From contig NOUX01000002.1 in NCBI GenBank assembly GCA_002245855.1, positions 248,001 to 312,000 on the forward strand: a DNA stretch of 64,000 nucleotides, in the 5' to 3' direction. Under the pieces are notes generated by a model. The model was not told where the DNA came from, searched no databases, and worked only from the letters and a program-made list of their open reading frames with translations. Position 1 is the first letter of the stretch, and the number at the start of each line of letters is the position of its first letter. The position numbers were made by a program, and so were the translations under genes. This DNA is from Sphingobacterium cellulitidis (GTDB taxonomy: Bacteria > Bacteroidota > Bacteroidia > Sphingobacteriales > Sphingobacteriaceae). Below, piece by piece: positions 37,255-46,963 of the stretch.

Positions 37255-38853
37255 CTAGCGACGATTCAACCTCGACTCCTCCAAGTCAAGATTATGCTCC
37301 AATCCTCTCAAAATAGACTCATCATAATTCTTCTCACTCACCAAGGTATAGATAACATCTCTACGCACATTGATTAGGTCTTGCATAACCTGTTTATACA
37401 AGCCTTTTTCATTAGCGATCTTGATTTTAGATTCACTGCTTAGATTGGTAGCAGTGGATTCAAGACTACGTTTTAAAGATAGATTAATAGCCTTTACCGT
37501 ATTACTCTCTTCCAGTTCCTTCGCATATTTTGTTTTCAGCAATTTCATTTCCTCGTTAACCAAACGGTATCTGATGGCTTCCACCTGAGCTTCTTCAGGA
37601 ATTTCAGACGACTTACCATCCAAGTTCACCAATTTTATCAGCCAAGGTAAGCTCAAACCCTGCACGACCAAGGTTATTAATATGACCACAAAGGTGATAA
37701 ATAGAATCAGGTTACGATGTGGGAAATGCTGACCACTAGAAACATAGATTGGAATAGCTAATGCAGATGCCAAGGATACTACCCCACGCATGCCGGCCCA
37801 TCCTAAAATCAGAGGCATTTTCCAGCCTGGTGAAGGTTCTTTCTTACGGACTCTTGGAAATAATCTTGGAAGATAATTGACGATATATATAAAGGCAATC
37901 CGGATCACGATGATTACCAAGGTTATGATCAAAGCAATTTCAATAGCCCAAGAAGTCGAGACGCTTTCGATACCATCAATAATAATTGGCAGTTCCAATC
38001 CGATGAGGATAAACACAAAGCCGTTTAATAGAAACCCGACTGTCTCCCAAACCTCCCGAGTTTGGATTCTGGTATTATAGTCCATGTAATCTTTGGATCT
38101 ATAGGAGAGAAATAATCCTCCGGACACTACTGCCAAAACACCGGACCATTCAAAATGCTCCGCTACGATATACATTATATAAGGAGCAATCAGCGTAATT
38201 GGCGTTGTGATACTAGATGCTTTCGCTATGTATTTCAAGAAAAAAAACAGGATGTTTGCGATGACAAGACCAACAAAGACCCCCATTATTGCCAAGGTGA
38301 AAAATCCAATCACCGCCTCTTGCATGGTAAAAGCTCCCGTCATGATTACCGCCAATGCCATTCGGAAAACTGTTAGGGATGCCGCGTCATTAACCAAGCT
38401 TTCCCCTTCTAAAAGGGTGATTCCACGTTTTGGCATATTTACACCTTTTAATACAGAGGTTGCAGCCACAGCATCTGGAGGTGATATAATTCCGCCCAAC
38501 AGAAAGCCTAAAGCTAAGGTAAATCCCGGTATTAAATTGACTGATAAATAAGCGATGGCAATGGATGTAACAAAAACTAACCCGAAGCCCATCGTTAAAA
38601 TAGACCGCCGATTTCTCCAGAAGCTATTCCAGGAGGTATACCATGCCGCTTCAAATAATAATGGCGGCAAGAAAACCAAAAAGACAACATCGGGGTTAAT
38701 ACTAAACACGGGTAAACCCGGAATTAATGATATCGCTAACCCACCGATTACCAGCAAGATAGGGTATGAAATCTTAAAACGCTGGGAAACGACAAATAAC
38801 ATGGACATGAAAAAGAATAGAATCATGACCAATAATATGTTGGATTCGATCAT
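37255..38853 (-). CDS. Na+/H+ antiporter, CPA1/NhaP family
   Basis: The 532-residue product has about 12 membrane helices in residues 1-405 and a charged cytoplasmic tail of about 125 residues. Transport motifs are GGIISPPDAVAATSVLKG (about residue 119) and LLEGESLVNDAASLTVFRMAL (about residue 146), whose ND pair binds the cation. LGWAGMRGVVSLASALAIP (about residue 355) is the conserved Arg helix of CPA1 antiporters. It should exchange Na+ for H+ across the inner membrane. It faces away from rlmF with only about 40 bases between starts. Confidence 0.93.
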   Translation of the reverse strand: MIESNILLVMILFFFMSMLFVVSQRFKISYPILLVIGGLAISLIPGLPVFSINPDVVFLVFLPPLLFEAAWYTSWNSFWRNRRSILTMGFGLVFVTSIAIAYLSVNLIPGFTLALGFLLGGIISPPDAVAATSVLKGVNMPKRGITLLEGESLVNDAASLTVFRMALAVIMTGAFTMQEAVIGFFTLAIMGVFVGLVIANILFFFLKYIAKASSITTPITLIAPYIMYIVAEHFEWSGVLAVVSGGLFLSYRSKDYMDYNTRIQTREVWETVGFLLNGFVFILIGLELPIIIDGIESVSTSWAIEIALIITLVIIVIRIAFIYIVNYLPRLFPRVRKKEPSPGWKMPLILGWAGMRGVVSLASALAIPIYVSSGQHFPHRNLILFITFVVILITLVVQGLSLPWLIKLVNLDGKSSEIPEEAQVEAIRYRLVNEEMKLLKTKYAKELEESNTVKAINLSLKRSLESTATNLSSESKIKIANEKGLYKQVMQDLINVRRDVIYTLVSEKNYDESILRGLEHNLDLEESRLNRR

Positions 38854-38870
38854 ATTTGCTAATTAATAGA

Positions 38871-38878
38871 TATCTTTG
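38871..38878 (+). promoter_or_regulatory. -7 promoter box for rlmF
   Basis: TATCTTTG is an exact TAnnTTTG match 15 bases before ATG 38894; it argues against the in-frame TTG at 38876 as start codon. Confidence 0.6.
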
Positions 38879-38893
38879 TGTACTGTAAAAATA

Positions 38894-39778
38894 ATGGAAA
38901 AAATCTCAAAAAATCTACACCCGCGCAATAAGTTCAATCAGGAATATGACTTCAAGAAATTGATCAAACATGTACACCCATTGAAGAAACATCTTGTCGT
39001 ATTACCTGACGGCCGTCAATCTCTGGACTTCCGGGATACAGAATCCGTGTTCTTATTAAATAAAGCGCTGTTAGAATCAGAGTTTAAAATTAAAAATTGG
39101 GATCTATTACCAGGTAGTCTGGTACCTTCCATTCCAGGAAGATTAAACTATATTAATTATTTAGCAGACCTGATCCAGCCTAAAAATCCAAAAAACATCA
39201 ACGTTCTTGATGTAGGTACTGGTTCCAGTATCATCTATCCTATTCTTGGTTTCCTTGAGTATCATTGGAACTTTGTGGCTTCGGATACCCATATCCAATC
39301 CATCCAACACGCGCATAAAATCTTAAATGACAACCCTTATCTAAAAAAGGGTATTAAGTTAAGAACTCAGGAAAACCCTGAACAGACCTTAAAAGGAATT
39401 ATTCAACCCAATGAATATTTCGATGCCATTCTATGTAATCCTCCTTTCTACAAATCTCGGGATGACTATAGACAAACGGTAATAAAGAAAAACCAAAAAC
39501 TTCATCAAGAAGGAGAAAGTACAAAGACCAACTTTCAAGGCCTTTCCAACGAGCTTTGGTTTCCGGGTGGTGAAAAGAAATTTATTAGTAACATGATCTA
39601 TGAAAGTATTGAACTAAGAGATCAAATCGGACTTTGTTCTGTTCTTGTTTCTAATAAAGACAATTTAAAACCATTAAAGGCAATTTTAGAGTACCATAAG
39701 ATTGAAGACATCAAAGTTACCCAAATGCATCAGGGTAATAAGATTAACAGAATCTTGTCGTGGCGACTAAACAAATAA
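38894..39778 (+). CDS. rlmF: 23S rRNA (adenine(1618)-N6)-methyltransferase
   Basis: ATG 38894 gives 294 residues; an in-frame TTG at 38876 lies inside the promoter box. The N-terminus LHPRNKFNQEYDFKKLIKHVHPLKKH is typical of RlmF (formerly YbiN). The SAM motif is NVLDVGTGSSIIYPILG (about residue 104), and the N6-methyltransferase motif is ILCNPPFYKS (about residues 179-188). It methylates A1618 of 23S rRNA. It is monocistronic with no terminator recognised downstream. Confidence 0.95.
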   Translation: MEKISKNLHPRNKFNQEYDFKKLIKHVHPLKKHLVVLPDGRQSLDFRDTESVFLLNKALLESEFKIKNWDLLPGSLVPSIPGRLNYINYLADLIQPKNPKNINVLDVGTGSSIIYPILGFLEYHWNFVASDTHIQSIQHAHKILNDNPYLKKGIKLRTQENPEQTLKGIIQPNEYFDAILCNPPFYKSRDDYRQTVIKKNQKLHQEGESTKTNFQGLSNELWFPGGEKKFISNMIYESIELRDQIGLCSVLVSNKDNLKPLKAILEYHKIEDIKVTQMHQGNKINRILSWRLNK

Positions 39779-40245
39779 GGCAATACTAAACAGCAAAACT
39801 TTTTAAATGTTACATTTATCTATGTCTACTTTAACGTTAAAGCAGATATGGAGAGAAATTGCTATTTTTTTTAAAAAAATTTGCTAAAACGTTTTTTATT
39901 TATAAATTAGTCTACACCATTAATATAAACGTTTACTAACAGACACATTATGAAGCTTTTTACAACTTTTAATTCCAGCAATTTATTTTCCGGCTAGTTA
40001 AGGATTATTTTTTTTCTGTTTACCCAAACTAAACACATCTAACCAGTGTTGTTTTAGAAATCAATTACCCTAAACAAATAATTATGAGAAGAAAAAAATT
40101 GCGACCAATTTATGTAACCCGCTAAGGGAAAGCGCGAACTACTACATTTCATCCAGTATTTTTTATTTGAATTCTAGCGATAGCTATTGGATTCAGATTT
40201 AAAAAAGTATCTACTATTTACTAACCTATAAACCGCACTGCGAAT
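39779..40245 (+). promoter_or_regulatory. Long leader/regulatory region of the outer-membrane operon
   Basis: The 467 bases before the first susC gene hold no ordinary gene. Three CG-centred perfect palindromes occur: CTTTAACGTTAAAG (39829-39842), AAAACGTTTT (39886-39895) and TAAACGTTTA (39926-39935). A near-consensus -7 box, TACATTTA (39811-39818), lies just before the first. Two mini-ORFs with ATG starts, 15 codons (39950-39997) and 13 codons (40084-40125), follow. The arrangement suggests regulated transcription and possibly a translated leader. Confidence 0.5.
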
Positions 40246-43209
40246 ATGAGTGTATTATGGAAGTTTAAATCGTTATTGATTTTTATGTCTATGTCTGTGG
40301 GGCATGCACATTGTCATAACGTTGATTTTGCCAACCTATCGCTCCAGGATACGACCGAAACTGATTCGGTTCCACCCTTGGATACCTTGGCATTATTAAA
40401 GCCACTTTATGAATTGGACCTACCCAAATTCAACAACATCAGAAACATGAAAACCACGTCTTTAATCACTGCTAATAGTTTACAGCAGTATATTAAAGGT
40501 GAATTACCTGGGGTTTATGTATCCGAATCAAACGGTGAACCCGGATCTAACATTCAAATGTTTGTTCGGGGAATTAGTAAACCTATCCTTACCAATAGGG
40601 ATATTTACAATTCACAACCTTTGGTTGTTTTGGATGGAATCCCTTTGATCGGAGAACACCCTTTTGCTTTTGATGTCCAAAACTATGATGTCGAAAGAAT
40701 TGGGACCGAGAATAACCTTCTTGCCAATTTTGATATCGACAATATCGAAAGTATTAAGGTCTTGAAAGACCTTTCGGCTGTTGCAACCTACGGCCCTTTG
40801 GCAGCAAATGGGGTGATTGAAATCACCTCCAGAAAAGCAGCCGGAGATGGCAACAAACGGATAACCGTGAATAGTTACATTGGAATGTCTCAACGTCCTA
40901 CGGTAACTACCATCAATGGTGCCTATGAAAATGCCTTCAGAAAACAATTCTATGATCTATATACCAGTAATGGGAAGTTTAATCAGGATGATGTATATCC
41001 AATTTATTTAAGTGACTCCTTAAATAATGATTATTACGGTCCTTCAAACTGGTCCGACAGCTATTACTCCAATGGGTTAAACCATGGTGTCAATGCCAAT
41101 ATATCAGGAGGTCAGCCAAGAGCAACTTTCCAGTTCTCACTTGGAAATGTAAAAACCTCAGGTGTAGCGGACGATACCAAGATGGATAAATACAATGCGC
41201 GGTTCTTCCTGAATTTAAGACCTTTTAAATGGTTGAATTTTGAAACCCTTTTCAATGCTTCACGGGTCAATCGCGATAGAAATAGAAACCTTCGGAATCG
41301 ATTTGCCATGATGGGTTACCTTCCTGACTTAGGCGCTCCTTTAGCCCCGAACAAGGAAGTCTATGACCTTTACTTAGACGAGTTCGATAAGAGTTTCGAT
41401 AAGAACTTCAATAATATTCTTGAAGGATTTTTCCGTTTTCAAATCAATGCTGGACCAATTAAGTTGAGTAGTAAATTCGGAGTCGACTATAATGAAGGCT
41501 ATCGTGACCTCTTCTACCCTAGTACAATTTTGGAAAACAGCAATTTCGCTTCCAATTACTATGGATACAACCAACGATTATTGGTAGATAATAAATTGTC
41601 TTACGATATTGAAAACGATGTCAATTACTTCTATTTTGAAGTTGGAAACTCTTTGATCTGGGATACTTATAAATACAATTATGCTTATGCTTACAAGGGA
41701 GTTAATGATTTTATCAAATTGAATCTATTGGAATCAGATCCAAATAATGGAAATTACCTGAATCCAACTGCTTTCCCTAGACAACTTGTGTATAAATTCT
41801 TGGATAGAACCAAGCATAACATGGTTAATTTCTATGGAAAAGCTTCTTATACCTATAACAAATCTTATACTGCAGCCTTGACGATGCGCTATGATGGATC
41901 ATCAAATGCGCAACCAACTACGCGTTGGTTCTTCTCTCCGATTTTAGCCTTGGGTTGGGATGCCAAAAATGATCTTGCTCAGGATAACGATGCAATCAGC
42001 ATGTTGAATATCCGTGCGAGCGTTGGCCGTATTGGTCATTATAATCTATATGACAACTATTCACAAGGTCCTAGCTACACTGCTGAAATTGGTTATACCG
42101 GAAATAGAATCGTTCCTGGCTATAATGCCATTGCAGCACTTGTTCGTCCTTATAATGTAGGTTGGGTAGGTTATGACTTACCATGGTCCTACTCAGATAA
42201 TATCAATTTAGGATTTGACCTGGGATTTGACAAACGTAACATTCAGATTTCATTGGATGCCTATGTTCGTGACACCAAGGATCAATTGATCATGCTTCCA
42301 GGTAAAAAAGATTACGGCTATGCCTATCAGTATGAAGCTGGAATGGATGTTCGCAACATGGGAATCGATCTTTCGGCATCAGGAAATGTTGTGCAAAATG
42401 ACAAAGTTTCTTGGAACACCGGAATCGTATTAGGAGTAAACAACAATAAATTATTAGCCTTGCCAAACGGACTTGATCAGGTTGAAGTCAATGACCGCTT
42501 ATTAAAAGTTGGTGAAAGAATAGATGCTTTCTGGTTATATCAGAATAATGGCATGTACCAAACTGATGATCAGGTACCAGTAGCCAATGGTCAGAAAATG
42601 ACCTACAATGGAATCATCTTAAAAGCAGGTGATCCAATCTGGTCTGACACCAATGCTGATAATCAAATTACTAAAGAAGATAAAGTTCTTCAGGGGAATA
42701 TCCTTCCTAAACTTAGTGGTTCATGGAATAACATGGTTACTTATAAGAACTTTGACTTGAACTTAAACTTCTACTTTAGCCTAGGAAGAAAAATCGTAAA
42801 TCAAGAAATGTCAAACCGCTTCAATTTCATCGAAAATGAAAATGCAAGCAGTATTAATTCAATCAAGGAGATTACTTATTGGGAAAAGAGAGGCGATTAT
42901 AGCCTATACCCTCTTTACAATCCATGGTCTTCTGTAACTCCATTCCAAACCAATCAATCCTTATTTCTGGAAGATGGCTCTTTCCTAAAACTGAGAACAG
43001 TGACGCTAGGATATAACTTCAAGGATATCGTAGGAAATAGTTTAGGCAAGAATGGAGATTTATATGTGTACTTATCTGCTAACAATTTATTTACTGTAAG
43101 CAAATATTCAGGTAGGGATCCGGAGTTAGTGAATTATTTGGGTTATGACCAAGGCTATTCACTTCCAATTCCTAGAACATTTGCTTTAGGATTTAAACTT
43201 AAACTGTAA
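40246..43209 (+). CDS. SusC/RagA-like TonB-dependent outer-membrane protein 1
   Basis: The 987-residue product has a signal peptide (LLIFMSMSVGHAHC), a plug domain (LQQYIKGELPGVYVSESNGEPGSNIQMFVRGISKP, then PLVVLDGIPL and NIESIKVLKDLSAVATYGPLAANGVIEITSRK), and a 22-strand-type barrel ending SLPIPRTFALGFKLKL with a final hydrophobic residue. Unlike most SusC proteins it has no CarboxypepD_reg-like domain and no obvious VEEVVVxGY TonB-box segment before the plug. It would import substrate bound by the SusD protein 6 bases downstream. First gene of the ten-gene operon. Confidence 0.92.
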   Translation: MSVLWKFKSLLIFMSMSVGHAHCHNVDFANLSLQDTTETDSVPPLDTLALLKPLYELDLPKFNNIRNMKTTSLITANSLQQYIKGELPGVYVSESNGEPGSNIQMFVRGISKPILTNRDIYNSQPLVVLDGIPLIGEHPFAFDVQNYDVERIGTENNLLANFDIDNIESIKVLKDLSAVATYGPLAANGVIEITSRKAAGDGNKRITVNSYIGMSQRPTVTTINGAYENAFRKQFYDLYTSNGKFNQDDVYPIYLSDSLNNDYYGPSNWSDSYYSNGLNHGVNANISGGQPRATFQFSLGNVKTSGVADDTKMDKYNARFFLNLRPFKWLNFETLFNASRVNRDRNRNLRNRFAMMGYLPDLGAPLAPNKEVYDLYLDEFDKSFDKNFNNILEGFFRFQINAGPIKLSSKFGVDYNEGYRDLFYPSTILENSNFASNYYGYNQRLLVDNKLSYDIENDVNYFYFEVGNSLIWDTYKYNYAYAYKGVNDFIKLNLLESDPNNGNYLNPTAFPRQLVYKFLDRTKHNMVNFYGKASYTYNKSYTAALTMRYDGSSNAQPTTRWFFSPILALGWDAKNDLAQDNDAISMLNIRASVGRIGHYNLYDNYSQGPSYTAEIGYTGNRIVPGYNAIAALVRPYNVGWVGYDLPWSYSDNINLGFDLGFDKRNIQISLDAYVRDTKDQLIMLPGKKDYGYAYQYEAGMDVRNMGIDLSASGNVVQNDKVSWNTGIVLGVNNNKLLALPNGLDQVEVNDRLLKVGERIDAFWLYQNNGMYQTDDQVPVANGQKMTYNGIILKAGDPIWSDTNADNQITKEDKVLQGNILPKLSGSWNNMVTYKNFDLNLNFYFSLGRKIVNQEMSNRFNFIENENASSINSIKEITYWEKRGDYSLYPLYNPWSSVTPFQTNQSLFLEDGSFLKLRTVTLGYNFKDIVGNSLGKNGDLYVYLSANNLFTVSKYSGRDPELVNYLGYDQGYSLPIPRTFALGFKLKL

Positions 43210-43215
43210 CCGATC

Positions 43216-44721
43216 ATGAAAAGAATATTAATCATTTTAATCGTATTGAGTCAAGTTTTTGTGTCCTGCAAAAAAATGCTGGATATCAACTCTACTCGAT
43301 TGGTTTCAGAAGAAAATATGTGGCGTTCTTTGGAGGATTCCAGAGGTGCCTTGATGGGAATTTATGGCTTGACCAAAGCAGCGCTCAATGATAACAACGC
43401 TCATTGGTTGTATGGTGATGTTCGTTCTGGTGAATTCACTATTCCTATTCGTCAAGATTTAAAATCTATTGCTAAAAATGACCTGAATGCATCTTTCGGT
43501 GCAATGAACGATCTGAAAAGCTGGAGACGCTGGTATGCTATTATTAATTCTGCAAATATTTTCCTTGAGCGTATTCAGGAAGTAAAGGATCAGGATGAAC
43601 GCTATACGAATAATAACATGCAGGTGGATGTGGCTCAAGCCCGTTTCCTACGCGCTTTCGCCTATTTCTATATGGTTAGACTTTGGGGTGATGTGCCTTT
43701 AATCGTTTCTTCTAAAGAAGGCTCATTTACCGATCAACCTCGTGAAGATCAAAGTAAAGTATTAGCTTTCGTAGAACAGGAATTGATCGCCGCTGCTGCA
43801 GATCTACCTTTTGTATATAGCGCTGGTGATGAACAACAGCAAGGGAATTATTATAATGAAGCAAATGCCAGATGGCGTGGTGCTTTAGCCCGTAAAACAA
43901 CTGCTTATGCAATTCTTGCACATGTAGCTGCTTGGCAAAGTAATTATCCAGATGCTGCAGCTTACGCTAAATTCGTAATCGACAACCAACAAAAAGGTAG
44001 CTTATCCTTACTTTCTACTGCTGACCTTACTAATCCTAATGGCTTCTTCAATGATAAGAACTCAAACCAGTTATTAGGATTCGGACATATTTACAATCAT
44101 GTGGAAGGTTCATTTACTGGACACATCGAGGAACTTACTTTAGCAGCACCAGTTGTTAACAAAAGTATCCCGGATATGTATATGACAAAGGACAAAATCC
44201 TTTCGATTTTCAACGAATCTACCGACGAACGCTTTTCTGCTGATACCCTTGGTAATGCAGTAACGGAAGTTTATTTCAGAAATTTCAATGGACAGTATCC
44301 AATTTTCAGCAAGATCAAAGTTATTATGGGTGGAACGACAGATCCTACCTTCAGGTTTTATGGAAGTGCGACTATCATCACTCGATTAGAAGACATGTAC
44401 CTTCTTCGTGCTGAAGCATTAGCGGTAATTGGTGAACAAGCCGGAGCAATCGAGCTTCTAAATACGATTCGCGAAAGAAGAGGATTGAATAATTATTCCG
44501 CGGCTAGAAATGGAGAATTGATCGATGCAATCTTCCAAGAAAGAAACCGCGAATTAATGGGTGAAGGTCATCGATGGTATGATATGGTCCGACAATATAA
44601 AATCTTGAATGATAATTCTGACCTCAGCAAACTTATCCGAGAGAAAGGAATTTATTGGCCATTGTCTAATGATGTCCTATCCCAGAACAAATTATTAACC
44701 CAAAATGAATATTGGAAATAA
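43216..44721 (+). CDS. RagB/SusD family outer-membrane lipoprotein 1
   Basis: The 501-residue product has signal peptide and lipobox ILIVLSQVFVSC (Cys18) and the SusD tetratricopeptide-like scaffold: ALMGIYGLTKAALND at the N-terminus, VAQARFLRAFAYFYMVRLWGDVPLI (about residue 135), EDMYLLRAEALAVIGEQAGAIELLNTIRERRG (about residue 393) and LIDAIFQERNRELMGEGHRWYDMVRQYK. It should cap the SusC barrel encoded just upstream and bind the imported substrate at the surface. Substrate residues cannot be read from sequence. Confidence 0.94.
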   Translation: MKRILIILIVLSQVFVSCKKMLDINSTRLVSEENMWRSLEDSRGALMGIYGLTKAALNDNNAHWLYGDVRSGEFTIPIRQDLKSIAKNDLNASFGAMNDLKSWRRWYAIINSANIFLERIQEVKDQDERYTNNNMQVDVAQARFLRAFAYFYMVRLWGDVPLIVSSKEGSFTDQPREDQSKVLAFVEQELIAAAADLPFVYSAGDEQQQGNYYNEANARWRGALARKTTAYAILAHVAAWQSNYPDAAAYAKFVIDNQQKGSLSLLSTADLTNPNGFFNDKNSNQLLGFGHIYNHVEGSFTGHIEELTLAAPVVNKSIPDMYMTKDKILSIFNESTDERFSADTLGNAVTEVYFRNFNGQYPIFSKIKVIMGGTTDPTFRFYGSATIITRLEDMYLLRAEALAVIGEQAGAIELLNTIRERRGLNNYSAARNGELIDAIFQERNRELMGEGHRWYDMVRQYKILNDNSDLSKLIREKGIYWPLSNDVLSQNKLLTQNEYWK

Positions 44722-44732
44722 ACCGTATAACC

Positions 44733-45836
44733 ATGAAAGTCAAACATTTATTTTTTAGTGTACTCTCTTTGATTTTGGTTAGCGGATGCGCCAAAGATAA
44801 AGGGTATTATAATGAAGTCGTAAAAAAGGTTACATATGATGGTACTGTATTGGAGTATCTTCAAAGTAAACCTGGTGTATTTGACTCATTATTACAGGTA
44901 TTAAACCGTACCAAAATGAACACGGTCCTAAGTGGCAATGATAAAATCACCTTCTTTGCCCCTACTAATCAAAGTTTTCAATTAGCCATTGAAAACCTGA
45001 ATAATACGCGTAAAGAATCTGATAAACCTCTGGAATATCTAGCTAATGTGGATCTAAAGCATTTAGATACCATGATGGCTCAATATATTATCAAAGGGCT
45101 ATTTCCCGCAGATTCCATGAAATTAAAAGATGGAATCCAATTACAGGATTATAAATACAAAAGAGTGATGAATGCTAAATTAAAAACAGCAACGTCTTCA
45201 GGCTTTGAAGATGGAGGCCCTAAAGTAATTGAGTATTCAGACACAAAAAACAGTCAATTTACCAGAAACTGGGTGACCGCAACTACGGCATCCATTAATA
45301 TCGAGGCAAAGAACGGAATGATTCATGTCATTTCCTCAAACCACGTATTTGGATTTAATGACTTCGTAACGCGATTGACTTATATTCCACCTCCACCAAA
45401 CTTATTTGTAACTGTTGGTGGTAAATTCTCGGTATCCCGCGAAACTGGTGGTGGTCCGGACGCTGTTGAAGCCTCTAAATATGTATTTGATGGCAACAGA
45501 GAAACAAAATTCTTCCTGAATAGCTTCAGTGGGGTTTGGATGCAGGTAGAATTGAATGAAGCTACTGCAGCAAATGCCTATACCCTTACCTCAGCAAATG
45601 ATATTCCAGATCGTGACCCTATGGACTGGACCCTACAAGCATCTCAAGATGGTAATAATTGGGTAACCTTAGACTCCAAATCTGGTGAAGAATTTACTTC
45701 TAGATTCCAACAACGCGTATTCTGGATCAACAATACCACAGCATATAAATTCTATAGGCTGAATGTTCAGAAGAATCGTGCTGGAGGTGACTTCCAACTT
45801 GCAGATTGGAGTGTGAACAAAGGAACTGTAAACTAA
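44733..45836 (+). CDS. Fasciclin + discoidin domain lipoprotein
   Basis: ATG 44733 gives 367 residues with lipobox LILVSGC. Residues 25-215 are a FAS1 (fasciclin) domain: VLEYLQSKPGVFDSLLQVL, KITFFAPTNQSFQLAI and NGMIHVISSNHVFGF. Residues 235-365 are an F5/8 type C (discoidin) domain: SVSRETGGGPDAVEASKYVFDGNRETKFF, TLTSANDIPDRDPMDWTLQAS and NWVTL. Both are adhesion or ligand-binding folds, so this is a surface accessory of the SusCD pair. It starts 11 bases after susD. Closely similar discoidin domains end two later proteins of the operon. Confidence 0.88.
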   Translation: MKVKHLFFSVLSLILVSGCAKDKGYYNEVVKKVTYDGTVLEYLQSKPGVFDSLLQVLNRTKMNTVLSGNDKITFFAPTNQSFQLAIENLNNTRKESDKPLEYLANVDLKHLDTMMAQYIIKGLFPADSMKLKDGIQLQDYKYKRVMNAKLKTATSSGFEDGGPKVIEYSDTKNSQFTRNWVTATTASINIEAKNGMIHVISSNHVFGFNDFVTRLTYIPPPPNLFVTVGGKFSVSRETGGGPDAVEASKYVFDGNRETKFFLNSFSGVWMQVELNEATAANAYTLTSANDIPDRDPMDWTLQASQDGNNWVTLDSKSGEEFTSRFQQRVFWINNTTAYKFYRLNVQKNRAGGDFQLADWSVNKGTVN

Positions 45837-45860
45837 TTAATGGACCTGAAAAGACTAATT

Positions 45861-46952
45861 ATGAAAATCTCGAATAAAATCCGAATATTCTGCGTCTTTG
45901 TTGGAAGCTTTGGCATATTTTCCGCATGCTCTGACATGTATGGCCTCCCAGAAGACAGAGACTTTATCAGTGAAAATGTAAATTACTTAATAAAGGTTCT
46001 TGAACCTACATTAGGACGAACCTCGGTATTTACCTCCTTAGTGGAGGACAACTCTACCCTACCTATGACCTTTGAAATTGTCAATGCAAGGTATGGTGAT
46101 GGACGTCCTGTAACCGATATATTTACTAAAGCTCAAACCTACGAATGGATTCAGGAATATGATGGTTTGGAAAAATCATTAGCAGAAATTGAAGCCAAGA
46201 GAAAACTTGTTGAAAAACCGATATTTGAAGTTGACAGCAATGGTCGTTTTATACTGTGGGCTTCAGCAACCAATGCCATCTTGAAACCAAGACCTGTGGA
46301 TACGGTTATAAAAACTCAGGATATCCGCTTTTTTGACCTGAAAGTTAAAAACTCCGGAGGAACCCAGATAATTAAGGATTTCCAACTTATTCCTTGGCGT
46401 GAAATCCCTTATTATCCTTCAACGGATATTAATCCATATACAGGTGGCAAAGCTCCCGATCCCCAAAGACCGAAAGATACCACCAGACAGGATTATATTA
46501 TCCCGAGTTACTTGAGTAACGTTGTTGGTGAAAGAACCCAATTGAATTTGGTAAATAATAACATCCAAAAAGATGTGGTGGTTTATATTCGTCCATTTAC
46601 AGGTGGTAAAGGAAATAGCTTACGCTTCAAATTTATGGGAGCAGATGGTAAGTTCATCAATCCTAAAAAATTCAATGAAACCAAATGGGATATGTTGGTA
46701 CATGGATTCAATAAGGTAGAAAATCCAGAGTATATCCAATATGATGTGGCCTATCCGATTCCATTAACCAATTATAAAACCGATTACGCCAATGGCGGAA
46801 CGGCTAATGTCAACTTTGCTTATTCCAGAATTGGTTTCGGTGGTGGCAGAACTATAGGGTCATTTGGTCTGAATTTCCGGATTTATAAAAAAGGAGACTG
46901 GGAAATTGTATTCCATTTCCGCAATGAGAACCCAAAATTTGAGGATGAATAA
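45861..46952 (+). CDS. DUF5007-like lipoprotein
   Basis: ATG 45861 gives 363 residues with lipobox FGIFSAC; an ATG seven codons upstream (45840) is possible, but 45861 shares the AATTATGA context of its neighbours. DMYGLPEDRDFISENVNYLIKVLEPTLGRTSVF at the mature N-terminus is typical of Bacteroidota DUF5007 proteins found beside SusCD and fasciclin genes. The rest is beta-rich with no catalytic signature. It is probably a surface accessory of the first SusCD module. The family name is from memory. Confidence 0.62.
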   Translation: MKISNKIRIFCVFVGSFGIFSACSDMYGLPEDRDFISENVNYLIKVLEPTLGRTSVFTSLVEDNSTLPMTFEIVNARYGDGRPVTDIFTKAQTYEWIQEYDGLEKSLAEIEAKRKLVEKPIFEVDSNGRFILWASATNAILKPRPVDTVIKTQDIRFFDLKVKNSGGTQIIKDFQLIPWREIPYYPSTDINPYTGGKAPDPQRPKDTTRQDYIIPSYLSNVVGERTQLNLVNNNIQKDVVVYIRPFTGGKGNSLRFKFMGADGKFINPKKFNETKWDMLVHGFNKVENPEYIQYDVAYPIPLTNYKTDYANGGTANVNFAYSRIGFGGGRTIGSFGLNFRIYKKGDWEIVFHFRNENPKFEDE

Positions 46953-46963
46953 ACTTAAGCCTT

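Noticed and set aside
38207..38866. Plus-strand ORFs antisense to the Na+/H+ antiporter
   Set aside because: Hydrophobic-helix shadow; the antiporter frame carries all conserved motifs.
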